DNA of 64,000 nt from Botryosphaeria dothidea. Lineage: Eukaryota; Ascomycota; Dothideomycetes; Botryosphaeriales; Botryosphaeriaceae. The notes beneath the pieces are model-generated. The model had not been told where the DNA came from. It saw nothing but the letters and a program-made list of their open reading frames with translations, and did no database searches. Numbering within the stretch: position 1 is the stretch's first letter; every line of letters starts with the position of its first letter. The position numbers and the translations under genes are program-made. Positions 1 to 11,590 of this stretch are shown here, piece after piece. The stretch is taken from assembly GCA_011503125.2 (NCBI GenBank), contig WWBZ02000002.1, positions 1,240,001 through 1,304,000 on the forward strand. The letters are read 5' to 3'.

Positions 1-2070
1 TGGCGTCTTCTAACTCGAGTCCTCCATCTCCCGGGCGTTGACTAACGCTGCTCCGCTATACGAGTCGCACCATGCCATACGACGCCGCCGGAGCTCGAGC
101 CGCCTTCTACACGAGAAGACAGTTCGACAAACTTCAAAGTCTGGATTAAACCTCTCGACACCCGCGGTATTTCCAGGGCGATTTGGGTCGCCTGCCATGC
201 CCGTAGCCCGTTCTGGTCGATCGGCAACGTTTTCTTCCTCGACCTGGTAAATCAGGAGGCCCTCGCGGCCGCTGCCGCGGCCACGCTGCTTCGCCGCCAG
301 CCCTCCAAGTGGTCCCCATGGCTGGCCTTGCGCCCAGCGTCCCTCCCGCAGCCCGCCAGCTGCGCGTTTCGCGCAGATCTGACGTCGCAATCGCAAGCCA
401 CATCTACTGGGGTCCTGGTCTTGCATTCGTCTACCTCTTGCAGACCTCTCTCCTGAATGCTTCTCGAATGATTCAGACCGCCTTTCCGTCCTCTCCTCCA
501 GCCTTAGCCCAGCCTCACTGTTTGTGTTTACGTTAAGCTCTGCACGTCAACCTACGCCCCGACGTGTCTCTGCGGTCATGACGATGTGCCTGAGAAGTTG
601 CGCTCTGCCATTGGGTGACGTTTACTGACATCAACTTTTCGACATGAGCCATGTATCTTGCTCATCTTCGCTGCATCCAGGTAAGATCGCTCTGGTTGGG
701 CAAAGGATCATCGCGGCCCACAAACTGCATTGATTCTACCCGACACCTGAGTCGGGACCCGAGCTTTTTTTTTTCGCGGTCCTCGGAAAGTCTCTGCCCT
801 ACACGTAGTATTGTTCCAGAAATAATCCGTACGATCTGTCCAGCTGATGGCGGCCTTGCATGGCGGCTCTCCTATGTTCTAGCCGATTGCTCTATGAGCA
901 CGCAAAAGCAACTGTACATCGATCGCTATCCACAAGTTCCGGCCAACCAGAAGATGCTCAGTCATGGTCCATAATTTTTCTCCACCTGGTGTGAGCTTGT
1001 CCTACGCCTCTGTTGACCTCCAGCATGCTCGATGTCGGTCATTTTACCAGAAGAATGTTGTCCTTGACTGTCCCACCTCGGGGATGCCGAGCATGACCGC
1101 AGCCAGTGCGCGCACCGGCGACATTCCAGTGCTGCTGCATGCCCCGCTCACGACCAGGTCCTCCTATCCGCGGTCCGGCGGAAGTACACGTCTGGCGAAG
1201 CTGGGGATGCCGATGGAATTCGCCGTTCGGCTTTTTCACGCAGAAACAACACTCGATCGGCTATAGGAGAGATCAAAGCCGCTATTTTTGTCGACATCCG
1301 TCCTCGCGTATGCTCGTCAGATTCGCTCCGCTATGTGTTGGGCTTGGCGGTCGCAGAATACGTGATGGACTGATGATTCCTGCCGGTTTTATGTAACCTG
1401 CGGCGGTGCCGTCGTTCCTGCGGGAGCATTAAGGGGCTTGAGCCACACGACAAGCTTCTCCAGGAGCCACATAGGGCTCGTCAGCCCGGGTGTAGGGCTG
1501 GATGCCAGGTGCACTGGCGCTGTGGCTGCGAGAAACAAATGACGGGTTCCGGCAAGCGGGATACGAGAGCTAAATGTGGCGCGGAAGTCCTGGGGTCACC
1601 GAACGAATTTGGACCATTGCCTCCTTTTTTGCCATCAAAATAGCTTTCAGAGATTCTCAAGACAAAGATCACGAGTACAACGTGATTCTAACACCCCATT
1701 GTGTTTTTGTCTTCGTCTCAAGCCTCATTAGAGCAGGCGATATGTCTTGGCCAAATTGATACGATGACGAAATATGAGCGCCGCCAAGCCTATCCACAAA
1801 GAACCTCTGAGGGTGCATAAAAATAAAAATGGAGAATCGAATTCCATATGACTTGCAACGTTGGTGAGGGATGTGGGAGTTCTGAGGAGTTGGTGTTCCT
1901 GTCGCGGCGCTCGGTTCGGCGCTAGCGGGCGGAAGAACAGATTACGCGAACGCCGGCCCACCGAGCAGACACAGACGAAGCGAAACTTTCGATATCGCTG
2001 TGAGACGACGCCGACGACGACAATATACCCTCGCACCCTAACCCTCGACCACCACCGATAATCCGCTGAA
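1..2070. other. No supported gene; left-edge intergenic DNA
   Basis: Several short ORFs exist on both strands, but none resembles a known protein or has convincing exon structure. One plus-strand frame is open from 46 to 453 without an ATG. It could be the last exon of a gene starting left of the window, but I do not recognise its translation. A T10 run lies near 765-774. The last ~200 bases are the promoter and 5' UTR of the ribosomal protein gene starting at 2071. Confidence 0.6.
2035..2045 (+). promoter_or_regulatory. ACCCTAACCCT motif just upstream of RPL23
   Basis: The 11-mer ACCCTAACCCT lies 26-36 bases before the RPL23 ATG. It is the telomere-repeat-like sequence bound by Tbf1/Myb-type factors, and related ACCCTA boxes (Homol-E-like) occur in fungal ribosomal protein promoters. 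Its position so near the ATG could place it inside the 5' UTR, so its role as a promoter element is inferred. Confidence 0.4.
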
Positions 2071-2938
2071 ATGGCATCCAAGAGAGGGTACGTCACCCTG
2101 CAACCCTCAAAGCCGTTGTCGCAGCGCGCAGAGCCCGGTGTTGGAGACGGACGAGGCAGTTAAAGCTGCGGAATTGGACATGCGAAGCTGACATTTCTCT
2201 ACGCAGTCGTGCCGCCACCGGCAACAAGCTCAAGATGACCCTCGGTCTTCCTGTGTATGTTCAAGTCCCGCATCGATTCCTACAGCCATGAAGATTTCCC
2301 CCGGCTCGCACCGAAAAGAAATCCGCGAAGCACCGCACGCGCATACCTACCTACGCGATCCAAACTGTCGGAAAACGAACGAGTAGCTGATTTTGATTTC
2401 CCAGCGGCGCCGTCATGAACTGCTGCGACAACTCCGGCGCCAGGAACCTGTACATCATCTCGGTCAAGGGCATTGGTGCGCGCCTGAACCGCCTGCCCGC
2501 CGGTGGTGTCGGCGACATGGTCATGGCCACTGTCAAGAAGGGCAAGCCTGAGCTGAGGAAGAAGGTCATGCCTGCCGTCATCGTCCGCCAGAGCAAGCCC
2601 TGGAGGAGGGGAGACGGTATCTACCTCTACTTCGAGGACAACGCTGGTGTGGTACGTGCACACCCCAGGAACCCCGGATGACGAATGTGGAGATTTCAAA
2701 GACGAGTTTTTAGAGACAGGATGTCGCGAATTATGGACAATGGCTGATATGATTTGGTACAGATTGTCAATCCGAAGGGTGAGATGAAGGGTTCGGCTAT
2801 CACTGGCCCCGTCGGTAAGGAGGCTGCTGAGCTCTGGCCCGTAAGTTTCTCGACGCTCTCCGCGTATTCAATCCGCAGCGCGATTTCAGCTGACACTCCG
2901 CACAGCGTATTGCCAGCAACTCCGGTGTCGTCATGTAA
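2071..2938 (+). CDS. RPL23: 60S ribosomal protein L23 (uL14)
   Basis: This is a structural protein of the large ribosomal subunit, located at the subunit interface near helix 95 of 25S rRNA. Five exons join in frame: 2071-2087, 2207-2254, 2405-2651, 2763-2840 and 2906-2938, giving 140 residues, the normal size for eukaryotic uL14. The start MASKRG, the core [15 protein letters not shown], the run of basic residues around [10 protein letters not shown] and the end NSGVVM are all family signatures. All introns are GT-AG. The tiny first exon of 17 bases and the clustering of introns towards the 5' end are usual for fungal ribosomal protein genes. The start is fixed by the conserved N-terminus. 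An ACCCTAACCCT element just upstream may help drive it. Identification is very secure. Confidence 0.97.
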
Positions 2939-4620
2939 AGCGTTTTTTGCTTGGGGTCTCCTTTATCGGTTTTCACGTGGGGAAAATAAGGGCGGCGTGC
3001 ATTTGGTCGCCCGGGTTCATACCATTAGACTACTTCACGGTAGTGAAATGCAAAACGAAAACATGAACACCACAAACTCACGTTCTTACTGTTAAGGAGT
3101 GCCTCCCTGGTTTCTAGCCTTTCAAAAGCACAGTGTAACCGAGAACCGGTACGATGAGAACGGCATCCACCTCATCCACGGTCCACGTTGTTTCGCGAAA
3201 CCAAGGAGATCGGATGGAATCCTACCGGCTCACCGGCTCACTGTCCGAATGTGGTCGGAGAACACTTAACGGCGGGACCTGTGTGGAGATGTGACTTGTG
3301 GAGGCTGTCTGCAGAAGCGAAATGCGCTCGGCTTGAACCGAAATGACGGGTGCTCATTTGCCTTAAGACAACATTCAATATCGCTCTAATCAATGGCTTT
3401 ATTGGCTTTGTGATATAGAACATGTCTTGCAGGAAGCTAACATTAATAGCACGTCACCCGCAGGCCTTGAATCTCGGCATGCGGAAAAGAGCACCCGCGC
3501 CTTGGCGAATCATCTTGAACGTAGACTTCATTACTTCTTATATTACTAGACTATATGACATCTTCAACAACATCTGTACACCGCAATATACATTCCGTGC
3601 CTTCATACAAGCACGGGAGAGCAATTTCAGTTCCAGCATTACTTTTTACGTTCGCCTTGTGCATTGCCATAAGCGGGCCCCTCCAATAGAAACCAAAACT
3701 CCACGTCCCCATCATCCTGAATCGGGCTATCCACTCATACGGCCGACACTCGGTGGACTCTCTTTTGATCCTCAGCACAATGCGTAACTTTTCTCTCAAC
3801 TACATGCCACAAACTAATTCTCTATACAAGTCCCTTCATGTCTACTTGATCCACATACTCCCTTCCACAGAAGAACTTCCCGTGCAATACTACAGGCGGA
3901 AAAGGATCAGTTCCGGAGAGCTGCTGCAGCGTATTATTAGCGGCCACGAGCTTCAAAGGCATAGAAATAAAAGCACGAATCCAGACAGAATTGTACTATT
4001 CTCCTAGTAACAAACAACCAGACTAATGCTTCGACTCCCTATGGACACTCTGATCTGACCAGCTTGGCTATGTAAAGTTTGTGTTAGGGCTGACCGTGGG
4101 CCGCAGCATCCACTTTGTACTTCATCCAAAACTCAACCATCATATGCCAACATCTCCTCACCTCCCACCTCTTGTCCTCCCATGCCTTGTAATCACGAAC
4201 TTGAATACACATAAGAACGACAAGATCATACCAACCGCATATTCGAGGAACGATCAGGCTAAGACCACGCAACGAATATTTTCAATGTACCACAAAAAGA
4301 AAAGCCCCGTTGGCAACTACCACTTTTGGAAATCCAAACCAGCCCCTATTTGCATGCTCTGATGGACGCCCCATTCCTGTCCTCGCGAGCTAGAATCAAA
4401 GTTCAAAAGACAACGAACGAACAAGAACAACATAGAGAAAAACACCAAAGACCCCGTCATCCAAAAAAGAAGCTCATATCATTCTAACTAATTTTTCCCC
4501 CAATCCCCCGCGTGAGATACCCACCTCTCTCTCTGCATGTATTATACCTGCGACTACGAAGAAAGCTGACATGATTCGTCGTCTCTGCCTCAACAGAGAC
4601 CGACCTTTTTGTTTTTTTCT
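2939..4620. other. Intergenic region between convergent RPL23 and ENT3
   Basis: This is 1.7 kb of somewhat AT-richer sequence between the 3' ends of two convergent genes. It should hold both 3' UTRs and terminators. Short ORFs of 60-120 codons are present, but none has a recognisable domain. I see no tRNA, repeat or transposon remnant. Confidence 0.6.
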
Positions 4621-6506
4621 TCAACCCAACAGATCATCCAACCCGCTGCTCCCCGTCTTCGCCTGCTGCCCGACCGCAGCCGGAGCGGGCGATGCGGCCG
4701 CCGGTGCGCCCCACAGGCCAGAGCTGGTCTTCTGCTTGGCCAGGTCGGCCATGGTGACCTTTTGCGTGGGCTGGGCGGGCTTCTTGTTGCCCATGCCGGA
4801 CAGGAGGTCGGAGAAGGCGTCGCCGCCGGCGGGCTTCTTGGCGCCGATGCCGCCGCCGATGCTGCCGGTGGGGGACATGACGCCGCCGGGAGAAGCGATT
4901 TTGCTGCTGCCGCCCGTCTGGTTGGCGGTGAGCGGGGTCGGGGCGATGGGGACGGAGGTGAAGTAGTTGGGCTGGTTGGGGACGTAGCCGGCAGGCTTCT
5001 GCTGTTGCGGCGGCGAGGAGAAGGCGGAGGTGCTGTTGGAGAGCGAGGGGGTGTGGTGCGCGGAGGACGTGCTCGGCGTGGGCGAGTGGATGGAGGAGAA
5101 GAGGTCGTTGATGTTGGAGGCTTGGGCGCCGGAGCGCGGCTGGGGTGCTGCGAACTGCGTGGCCTGGGCAGCGCCTGGTGCGGCCGGGGGAGGAGAGAGG
5201 ACGCCGAAACCGCCGGCTGCGGGTGCAGGAGCAGCGGTAGCTGGTGCCGCAGCCGGAGCAGGGGTGGCGGACTGGAAGTCGTCGAAATCGTCGTCGTCGG
5301 CCGCACCGCCGGACTGCAGGGCACCAAAGTCGTCCGTGGCCGAACTGGTGGCGGGTGCCTTGCCATTGGACGTCGATGGAGCTGGCTCAGGGTCATCGAA
5401 GGAGAAGAGGTCGACCTCGGGCTGCTTGGGCTTCGGGGGCTCCTCCTTCTTCCTGCTCGCAGCGCCGCCGCTGGTCTGCCTCCTGACGCCAGCTCTCTGC
5501 GTATCTGCCTGTCGCCTGCCCGGAGCTGCAACAGCACCGTCGTCGTACTCATCGTACTCCTCGAACCTGTCCCGCCTGCTGCCCGAGCCGTGGTATCCGC
5601 TGTCCGATTCGCCGCCAAAGCCACCGCCGTCTCCGTAGACGCCTCCGCTGAAGCCTCCGTAGCCGCCGTCGCCACTGTATCCACCAGTCTCGCTGCCAAA
5701 GCCACCATAGCGGCTGCTGCCGCTCGAGAAGCCGCCTCCCAGGCCAGCGCCGCCCTCGACACCGGTGTATTTGTTGCGGGTGGCCCGAGCCTTCTTACGC
5801 TCGGAGCGGATGCGTTCCACATCACCGAGCAATTCGCCCAGCTCCTTTGCCCGATTGCGCACATTAATTCCCTGATCCTTGCCGTTCAGGTCGATATAGT
5901 GGAATTGGCGTAGCATCTTAAGCAGGGAGAGGTGGGATCGTGCATCGTCGATGACCCGTTCGGAGCCGTTCTTGACGAGGAACTCTAAGAGTTGGAGGGC
6001 CTGGTCTCCGGTCAGGACTACAACGAAGGGAGCAGTGTCGTAGTTGGTAGGCTCATACCTTGTAGATCTGTCGCCACTCCTCTGCCGACTTTTCGGTGAA
6101 ACGCTTGTAGATCATGGGCATGATCTCGTTGAGCAGCTGGCTGGAACATGGTTTAGCATGCGCTGGGCGGAACAGGGCATCGTGGAGAGACCGACTAGTT
6201 GTAGGTGCCGTTCGCGATCTCCTGCATCAGAGACGAAGATGCTCCCCTGGGAACTGTCAGCAACGGTTTCGCCGGAAAGCTGAAGACGGGCTACAAACCA
6301 GGGCTCGTTATTGGTAGCCTCGCGCACCTTCGCCTCCATCTCGGTGTAGTTCATGACGGCTGTTGCGCGCGTTAGCCATGGTCCCGCGGGCTGATGCGCG
6401 GGAGTCGGGACAGATGTCGCATACCATTTTGGACCTTGCGCACGCCGGCCTTGAGGTCGTAGAGCGTGAGGTTGCTCACTTTGTCCTTGATGCTATCGAG
6501 ATCCAT
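4621..6506 (-). CDS. ENT3: Epsin-like ENTH-domain protein, Ent3 type
   Basis: This is a clathrin adaptor that binds phosphoinositides and SNAREs at the trans-Golgi and endosome. Exons on the minus strand are 6506-6425, 6359-6299, 6246-6196, 6140-6059 and 6000-4621, giving 551 residues. Residues 1 to about 150 are an ENTH domain: it begins MDLDSIKDKVSNLT, and LRQFHYIDLNGKDQG and RNRAKEL follow near residue 120. The rest is disordered and rich in Gly, Ala and Pro, with acidic and phenylalanine motifs such as VDLFSFDD and DDDFDDF that fit gamma-ear or clathrin binding. It ends in GLDDLLG, a clathrin-box-like tail. An in-frame ATG 22 codons upstream exists, but the MDLDS start matches the family. 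Two introns use weak donors (GTTTGT at 6298, GTCGGT at 6195), yet both restore the conserved ENTH reading frame. Confidence 0.93.
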
Positions 6507-7539
6507 GTCGGGCAGCGGCTCACGGACGATGGGCGATCTTGCAGGAGCGGTGGTGTGGTAGAAGGAGGACAATTCGCGGGTCTGTCCTTGTCCCCCAGAG
6601 CGGTAGGTGATTGGCCTTGGCAGGTGGTTCCAGGGTTAGAGAGACCAGACCCGACGTTCGCCGCACCGCCGACTGGTTCACTTTAGCACGCCCGCTCAGT
6701 GCCAGGCGGGAGCTGGATTGGAGATGAGCGCAAGGCAACGGAGGCTGGAGCAGAAGTCTATGGTGTCTGCATGTACGCGCTGCAGTCTGCCAAGAGCGTC
6801 GTCGTGAAAGCTGGCCTCGACGGGCTCTCGCAGTGATGCTGAGCCGGCCCTGGATGCCCGACCGCCGCCGCTCCCGGCCGCATTGGATCCCTGGCCCGCC
6901 GCCCCCGGAGCCTCTTCGTCGCTACACGTGATCTTCACACCAGGAGACAGGCATAGCGGTGAGAGAAGCGGGCGGCTTTGCGCACAGCCTGAGGACGCGT
7001 TGCCAGGGCGGGCGCAGTAGGTTGATGCGGAATGGGGCGGCGGGCACGTGACTGGCGTGGAATTCAGCGCAGGCCGGGCGTGCGTCAGTGTCAGTGCTCT
7101 GCATCTCCAGACTGGAGCAGACCAGCGCGCGACGCTTTCTCTCATCCATCGCGCCGTCAATTGCACTCAATCGTCCGTCGCAAGCTCCCCTGAGCTCCAT
7201 CCTACGTGCTCCTACCTATCTGTCCCCCGTCTTGTCTAGATCGGTAAGTGCGCGCTGCCCTCCCACCGCCCCCCGGCTGTGCGCGCCTGGGGGAGCTTCA
7301 GCCAGCTCTGAGCTCTCCGATCGTCCGCAGCTCAGCGGCCTGCCTGCTTGCACGCTCTTGGTCAGCCTCGTTTCCCCACCATGACGCCTGTTTTGCATTA
7401 GGGCAGAGCTTGCGGAGCGGAGGCAGGCACAGCCCTCCCCAGCCGTCGCGCAGCAGCCCAAGGCGTCTCACTTTTTTTCTGTGCCCGGGCTGAGCACGCT
7501 CACGTGCGCACCACGCTAAACCCGAAACACCGCAGCACG
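6507..7539. other. Divergent promoter region between ENT3 and cyclophilin
   Basis: About 1 kb lies between two divergently transcribed genes. It must hold both promoters. The half next to the cyclophilin gene is GC-rich with pyrimidine tracts. ORFs on both strands here are short and unrecognisable. No clear TATA box was found. Confidence 0.55.
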
Positions 7540-8023
7540 ATGGCCGCGTTCCTCCCGAGGCGGGGCTGCTCCGTTCCACGTATTTTCTACCCCTCCAAAG
7601 GCCCCTCCTCCCGCTTCTTCTTCAACACACCACTTCACTCCCGCTTCCAATCTACTCCCTCTTCCATTAGAAACTTCCACGCTTCATCAGCAAACATGAC
7701 TATCAAGGTTTTCGTACGTCGTCCACCATCTCCCACTGTCGCTGCACACAGCTAACAGCGTCTCACAGTTCGATTGCGAGTGGGAGTACGTTGTCACCGC
7801 TCCCGCATTGACTGTTGTCGCTTGCTGACCGCATCACTTCAGGGGCCCCGAGGTCCAGGTTGACGCCAAGGGCAACGTCACCTCGACCGGCGCTGTCAAG
7901 GAGCAGGCCGGCCGTGTCAACTTCGAGCTCTTCGACGATGTCGTCCCCAAGACCGCCGAGAACTTCCGCGCCCTCTGCACCGGCGAGAAGGGCTTCGGCT
8001 ACCAGGGCTCCAAGTTCCACCGT

Positions 8024-8056
<33 letters not shown>

Positions 8057-8519
8057 TTCACCCGTGGCAACGTGCGTTCTCCCCTCGATACAACAGCGAC
8101 GACGATGGCGTCATCGCTGCGTCGCTGGCTGCAACACGCTCCTTGCGTACTGACGGCTGCATAGGGCACTGGTGGCAAGTCCATCTACGGCGAGAAGTTT
8201 GCCGACGAGAACTTCAAGCTCCAGCACTCCAAGCCCTTCCTCCTGTCGATGGCTAACGCTGGCCCCAACACGTAAGATGACAGCCCCGCACCCCAATTGA
8301 GACATGGGCTAACGCAGTCGTCACAGCAACGGCTCGCAGTTCTTCGTCACCACCGTCGTCACCTCGTGGCTCGACGGCAAGCACGTCGTCTTCGGCTCCG
8401 TTCCCGACGGTGACGTCGAGTCGTACAGGGTCGTCAAGGCCATCGAGGCCTGCGGCAGCGGCTCTGGTGCCATCAAGTACAAGAAGGGCCCCACCATCGT
8501 CAAGTCCGGCCAGTTGTAA
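7540..8519 (+). CDS. Cyclophilin (peptidyl-prolyl cis-trans isomerase), probable mitochondrial plus cytosolic forms
   Basis: This enzyme catalyses cis-trans isomerisation of X-Pro bonds and is the target of cyclosporin A. Exons are 7540-7713, 7769-7785, 7843-8071, 8165-8271 and 8327-8519, giving 239 residues. Residues 1-52 are rich in Arg, Ser and Phe without acidic residues, as in a mitochondrial presequence. A second in-frame ATG at 7696 begins MTIKVF, a normal cytosolic cyclophilin start. The catalytic core is complete: [22 protein letters not shown], and [11 protein letters not shown], which contains the cyclosporin-binding Trp. Neurospora crassa is known to make mitochondrial and cytosolic cyclophilin from one gene, and this layout fits that arrangement. 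Exon 2 is only 17 bases long. The enzyme identity is secure; dual targeting is inferred. Confidence 0.96.
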
Positions 8520-9245
8520 ATGGCTCGGTTTCTTTGTGATGATGCTACGAGTTGACGAGTAGCTGGCTTGCCGCATTGGAAAACCTCAACTAGTGAGGGG
8601 CAACCGGCGGGGCTGCGGGGTAGCAGCAAAAAGTGGCGGTTAGACTAGTAGCGATCCTGCTGCAAATCACAACATGATCTCTGCTGTCACCTCTGCTGTG
8701 TTCGATGCGCGTCTCTGTATGTTTTGTGATGTCTTTGCGAGCGCTGCGACAGCGAAGTCCTGATTTGGGCGACTCAGACGTGCTGTGCTGATCTCTTCTG
8801 ACCGGTGGTGGTGGCCGGATAACCACCACCTCACAACACCACAACGCATCGGGCGGCCGCAAGCCATGTCCCGCTCCACCTGCGACGCGAATCGACGGCT
8901 GGCGCGATTCTTGCCGAATGACCGTGGGTGTGGCCGCGGTAGGTACCGGGCCTCAGCAGCTCATGATTCATCCGATTCCGTCATCGCGCGGCACGGAAAC
9001 AGGTGGGGCAGAAGGTTGCAAGACGTAGGGCGCGTCTGCCTTCCGCGGCGACCGGGAACGTCACGCCATTCATTTGACGCCAATTACAGTTTGCAATTCT
9101 TTCCTTTCTGTCGACAGCATCAAGTCACCATTGCTGTGTTGCCGGCATTGACCGTACTTGAACAGTTCGCGCGCGATCACAGCTACCCCGCCATCCCCAA
9201 GTGAGCTCCCATCTCGCCCGCAAAAATAAATACGAGTAGACAAAC
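8520..9245. other. Intergenic region, cyclophilin to PLP enzyme
   Basis: This contains the cyclophilin 3' UTR and the promoter of the PLP enzyme gene. Nothing else could be supported. Small ORFs here lack family features. Confidence 0.6.
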
Positions 9246-10475
9246 ATGGCACCGCCGGCCAACACCACCTACGACCCGGCCACGCTGGCCATCCACGGCG
9301 ATGACTGGCTCAACACGGGCACCGACGTCGCGCCCGCGCTGCACGTCTCGACCACCTTCCGCTACCCGCACGACCCGGCCGCGCTGGTGCCGGAGAGCGA
9401 GGTGCCGCCCGAGTCGCTCAAGCATCCCAGCGACGTGCCGCACATCTACAGCCGGCTGGCGGCGCCCAACACGACGCGGCTCGAGACGCTGCTCTCGCAA
9501 CTGCTGAAGGGCAAGGCGCTGACGTACGGCTCCGGGCTGGCCGCCTTCCACGCGCTCGTCGTCTTCTTCCGCCCCAGCGTCGTCGCCATCGGCAAGGACG
9601 ACCTGGGCGGCTACCACGGCTGCCACGGCGTGCTGGCCCTGCACACCAGGATGCACGGCCTCAAGCTGGCCGACCTGCACGACGAGCGCACCTGGGACGA
9701 GCTCGGCCTCGGCAAGGGCGACCTCGTGCACGTCGAGACGCCGCTCAACCCCACCGGCGAGGCGTACGACATCGCGGCCCTCGCCGCGAAGGCGCACCGC
9801 CGCGGCGCGTACCTGACCGTCGACTCGACCTTCGCCCCGCCCGGCCTGCAGGACCCGTTCGAGCTCGGCGCCGACGTCGTCATGCACAGCGGCACCAAGT
9901 ACATCGGCGGCCACAGCGACCTGCTGTGCGGCGTGCTCGCCGTGCCGCCGGACCGCGGCGACTGGCTGTGGGGCCTGTGGCAGGAGCGCGTGTTCCTCGG
10001 GTCGGCCATGGGCAGCCTGGAGGGGTGGCTGGGCGTGCGGAGCCTGCGCACGCTCGAGCTGCGCGTGCGCGCGCAGAGCAGGAACGCCGAGCGCATCGTT
10101 GCGTGGCTGGACGAGCACTTGCGGACTGCGGGCTCGAGCGTGGCGCTGACGGTCGAGAAGGTGGTGCACGCCAGCCTGCAGAAGGCGGACCTGGAGCAGG
10201 GGTGGCTGAAGAGGCAGATGCCGAACGGGTTCGGCCCGGTCTTTGCGCTGTGGATGAAGGACGAGCAGCAGGCGAAGCGGCTCCCGAGCAAGCTCAAGCT
10301 GTTCCACCATGCGACGAGTCTGGGCGGGGTGGAGAGCTTGGTTGAGTGGCGCCGGATGAGCGATCGGAGCGTGTCTGCGAAGTTGCTGCGCTTCTCGATT
10401 GGCGCGGAGAGTTGGGAGGATTTGAGGGATGATTTGGCGGCGGGGTTCAAGGCTTTGGCGGAGGAGGGGAAGTAG
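9246..10475 (+). CDS. PLP-dependent Cys/Met metabolism enzyme (cystathionine gamma-synthase-like)
   Basis: This is a member of the trans-sulfuration family, which handles cystathionine, homocysteine or related substrates with pyridoxal phosphate. A single exon encodes 409 residues, a normal length. The family motifs are in order: IYSRLAAPNTTRLE near residue 67 (substrate and PLP contacts), TYGSGLAAFHA near 93 (PLP phosphate binding), ETPLNPTGE near 164, and VDSTFAPP near 192. The Schiff-base lysine is K218 in HSGTKYIGGHSD. The divergence from classic Met/Cys enzymes and the modest size resemble the yeast YHR112C group rather than STR2 or MET17, so the exact substrate is unknown. The ORF is intronless and strongly GC-rich, with most third positions G or C in its first two thirds. 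It probably acts in the cytosol, since no targeting signal is visible. Confidence 0.9.
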   Translation: MAPPANTTYDPATLAIHGDDWLNTGTDVAPALHVSTTFRYPHDPAALVPESEVPPESLKHPSDVPHIYSRLAAPNTTRLETLLSQLLKGKALTYGSGLAAFHALVVFFRPSVVAIGKDDLGGYHGCHGVLALHTRMHGLKLADLHDERTWDELGLGKGDLVHVETPLNPTGEAYDIAALAAKAHRRGAYLTVDSTFAPPGLQDPFELGADVVMHSGTKYIGGHSDLLCGVLAVPPDRGDWLWGLWQERVFLGSAMGSLEGWLGVRSLRTLELRVRAQSRNAERIVAWLDEHLRTAGSSVALTVEKVVHASLQKADLEQGWLKRQMPNGFGPVFALWMKDEQQAKRLPSKLKLFHHATSLGGVESLVEWRRMSDRSVSAKLLRFSIGAESWEDLRDDLAAGFKALAEEGK

Positions 10476-11590
10476 ATGGAGGGTGTGGTAGTCTCACTCT
10501 CCCTTTCTTATTGTGATGTTTTGGGACTGAAAGCTTGGCTCCTATATAGTTTGGAGTTGGGGACGTGATTTTTTTTTTTGGAAGATATTTAGATAAAAGA
10601 GCAAGATAAATAAGACGAATAGACCCGACTGGTATATCTCCACTCAACTCTACAAGGCTGACGTTGGCGTCTGATAGCATCATCTCCTGAGAGGTCGTAC
10701 GTAAAGAATTGAGCCGACGTGTGGAAGCAAATAGCAGAACCCCTCGTGTGCTTAGTTGTAGATGGACGAGGCCGCCTTAGGAAACTGCATGGGGTTTTCT
10801 CAACGGGCGCTGTTAATTGCTCTTTTATAATTTTGTGTGTTCTTTCATTTAATCAGAAGTTCTTGATACCGCTCTACTTGGTGTAAACTATGACATGCGT
10901 GGAATAAAATAATGAAATACTAAATGGGTTCGATAGTCATAATAACAGTTAAACATAAATGGGTATGCGGAGTTGAATACCGGATATACACTCTAAGAAG
11001 AATGCCAGAATTTCCCTTATGCCACAAATGTTCCAAATACTAGACGTGTATCTACATCTGTTACTGTATTTGTCAAACTGAACTTCCTGTAAACTTTCAG
11101 GCATATGCATGCATAGAATTCAGAGAGCAGATTTGATGAATATGACATAAATAGCAGAAAAGAAGGACGATGAACGAGCAATGTCCTTCCGAATAGCTTC
11201 AGTAAATACAACAGTTTTCCCGGCAGGCCCGGCTAGTGAATTATTGCCCGCCATCCAAAAAGCCAGAAACGTATGGATATTTGAACCGGAAAAGCCAAGG
11301 CCGAGTGATGGAGAAGAAAAAGACGTATCTCCTACCTTTCCAGAACCAGCAAAAAAAAAAAAAAAGGACATGAATCATGATCTAAGATGAAGGACAAATT
11401 CTCAGCAACGCAAAAAACCCGAACTGCAAAGAAGAGAAAAGAAAATGCCCATCTCACACCGGACTGCTCAAAGTCTTCCTCAACGCCACGCCCAACGGTA
11501 CATCCGTAATCTCAATGATCTCCAAATCCCTCATGCCCAGCCTGCTCCCGACCGACTCCGTCTTCTCCTTGACCCATCTGACAACCTTCC
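10476..11590. other. AT-richer intergenic region, 3' ends of convergent genes
   Basis: About 1.1 kb lies between the 3' ends of convergent genes. The base composition drops to AT-rich around 10800-11200, with an A15-type run near 11351-11365. It has no recognisable ORF, RNA gene or repeat family. Confidence 0.6.

Noticed and set aside
46..453. An open plus-strand frame without ATG at the left edge
   Set aside because: It could be a terminal exon, but the translation is unrecognisable and no acceptor could be tied to an upstream exon.
4609..5913. Plus and second minus-frame ORFs over 400 codons at ENT3
   Set aside because: Both are shadows of the Gly/Ala/Pro-rich low-complexity part of ENT3, whose true frame continues the ENTH domain through the upstream exons.
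9183..10310. A 375-codon minus-strand ORF opposite the PLP enzyme
   Set aside because: Its composition (Val, Arg, Gln, Ala, His) is typical of antisense of GC-rich codons. The plus strand holds the PLP-lysine motif.
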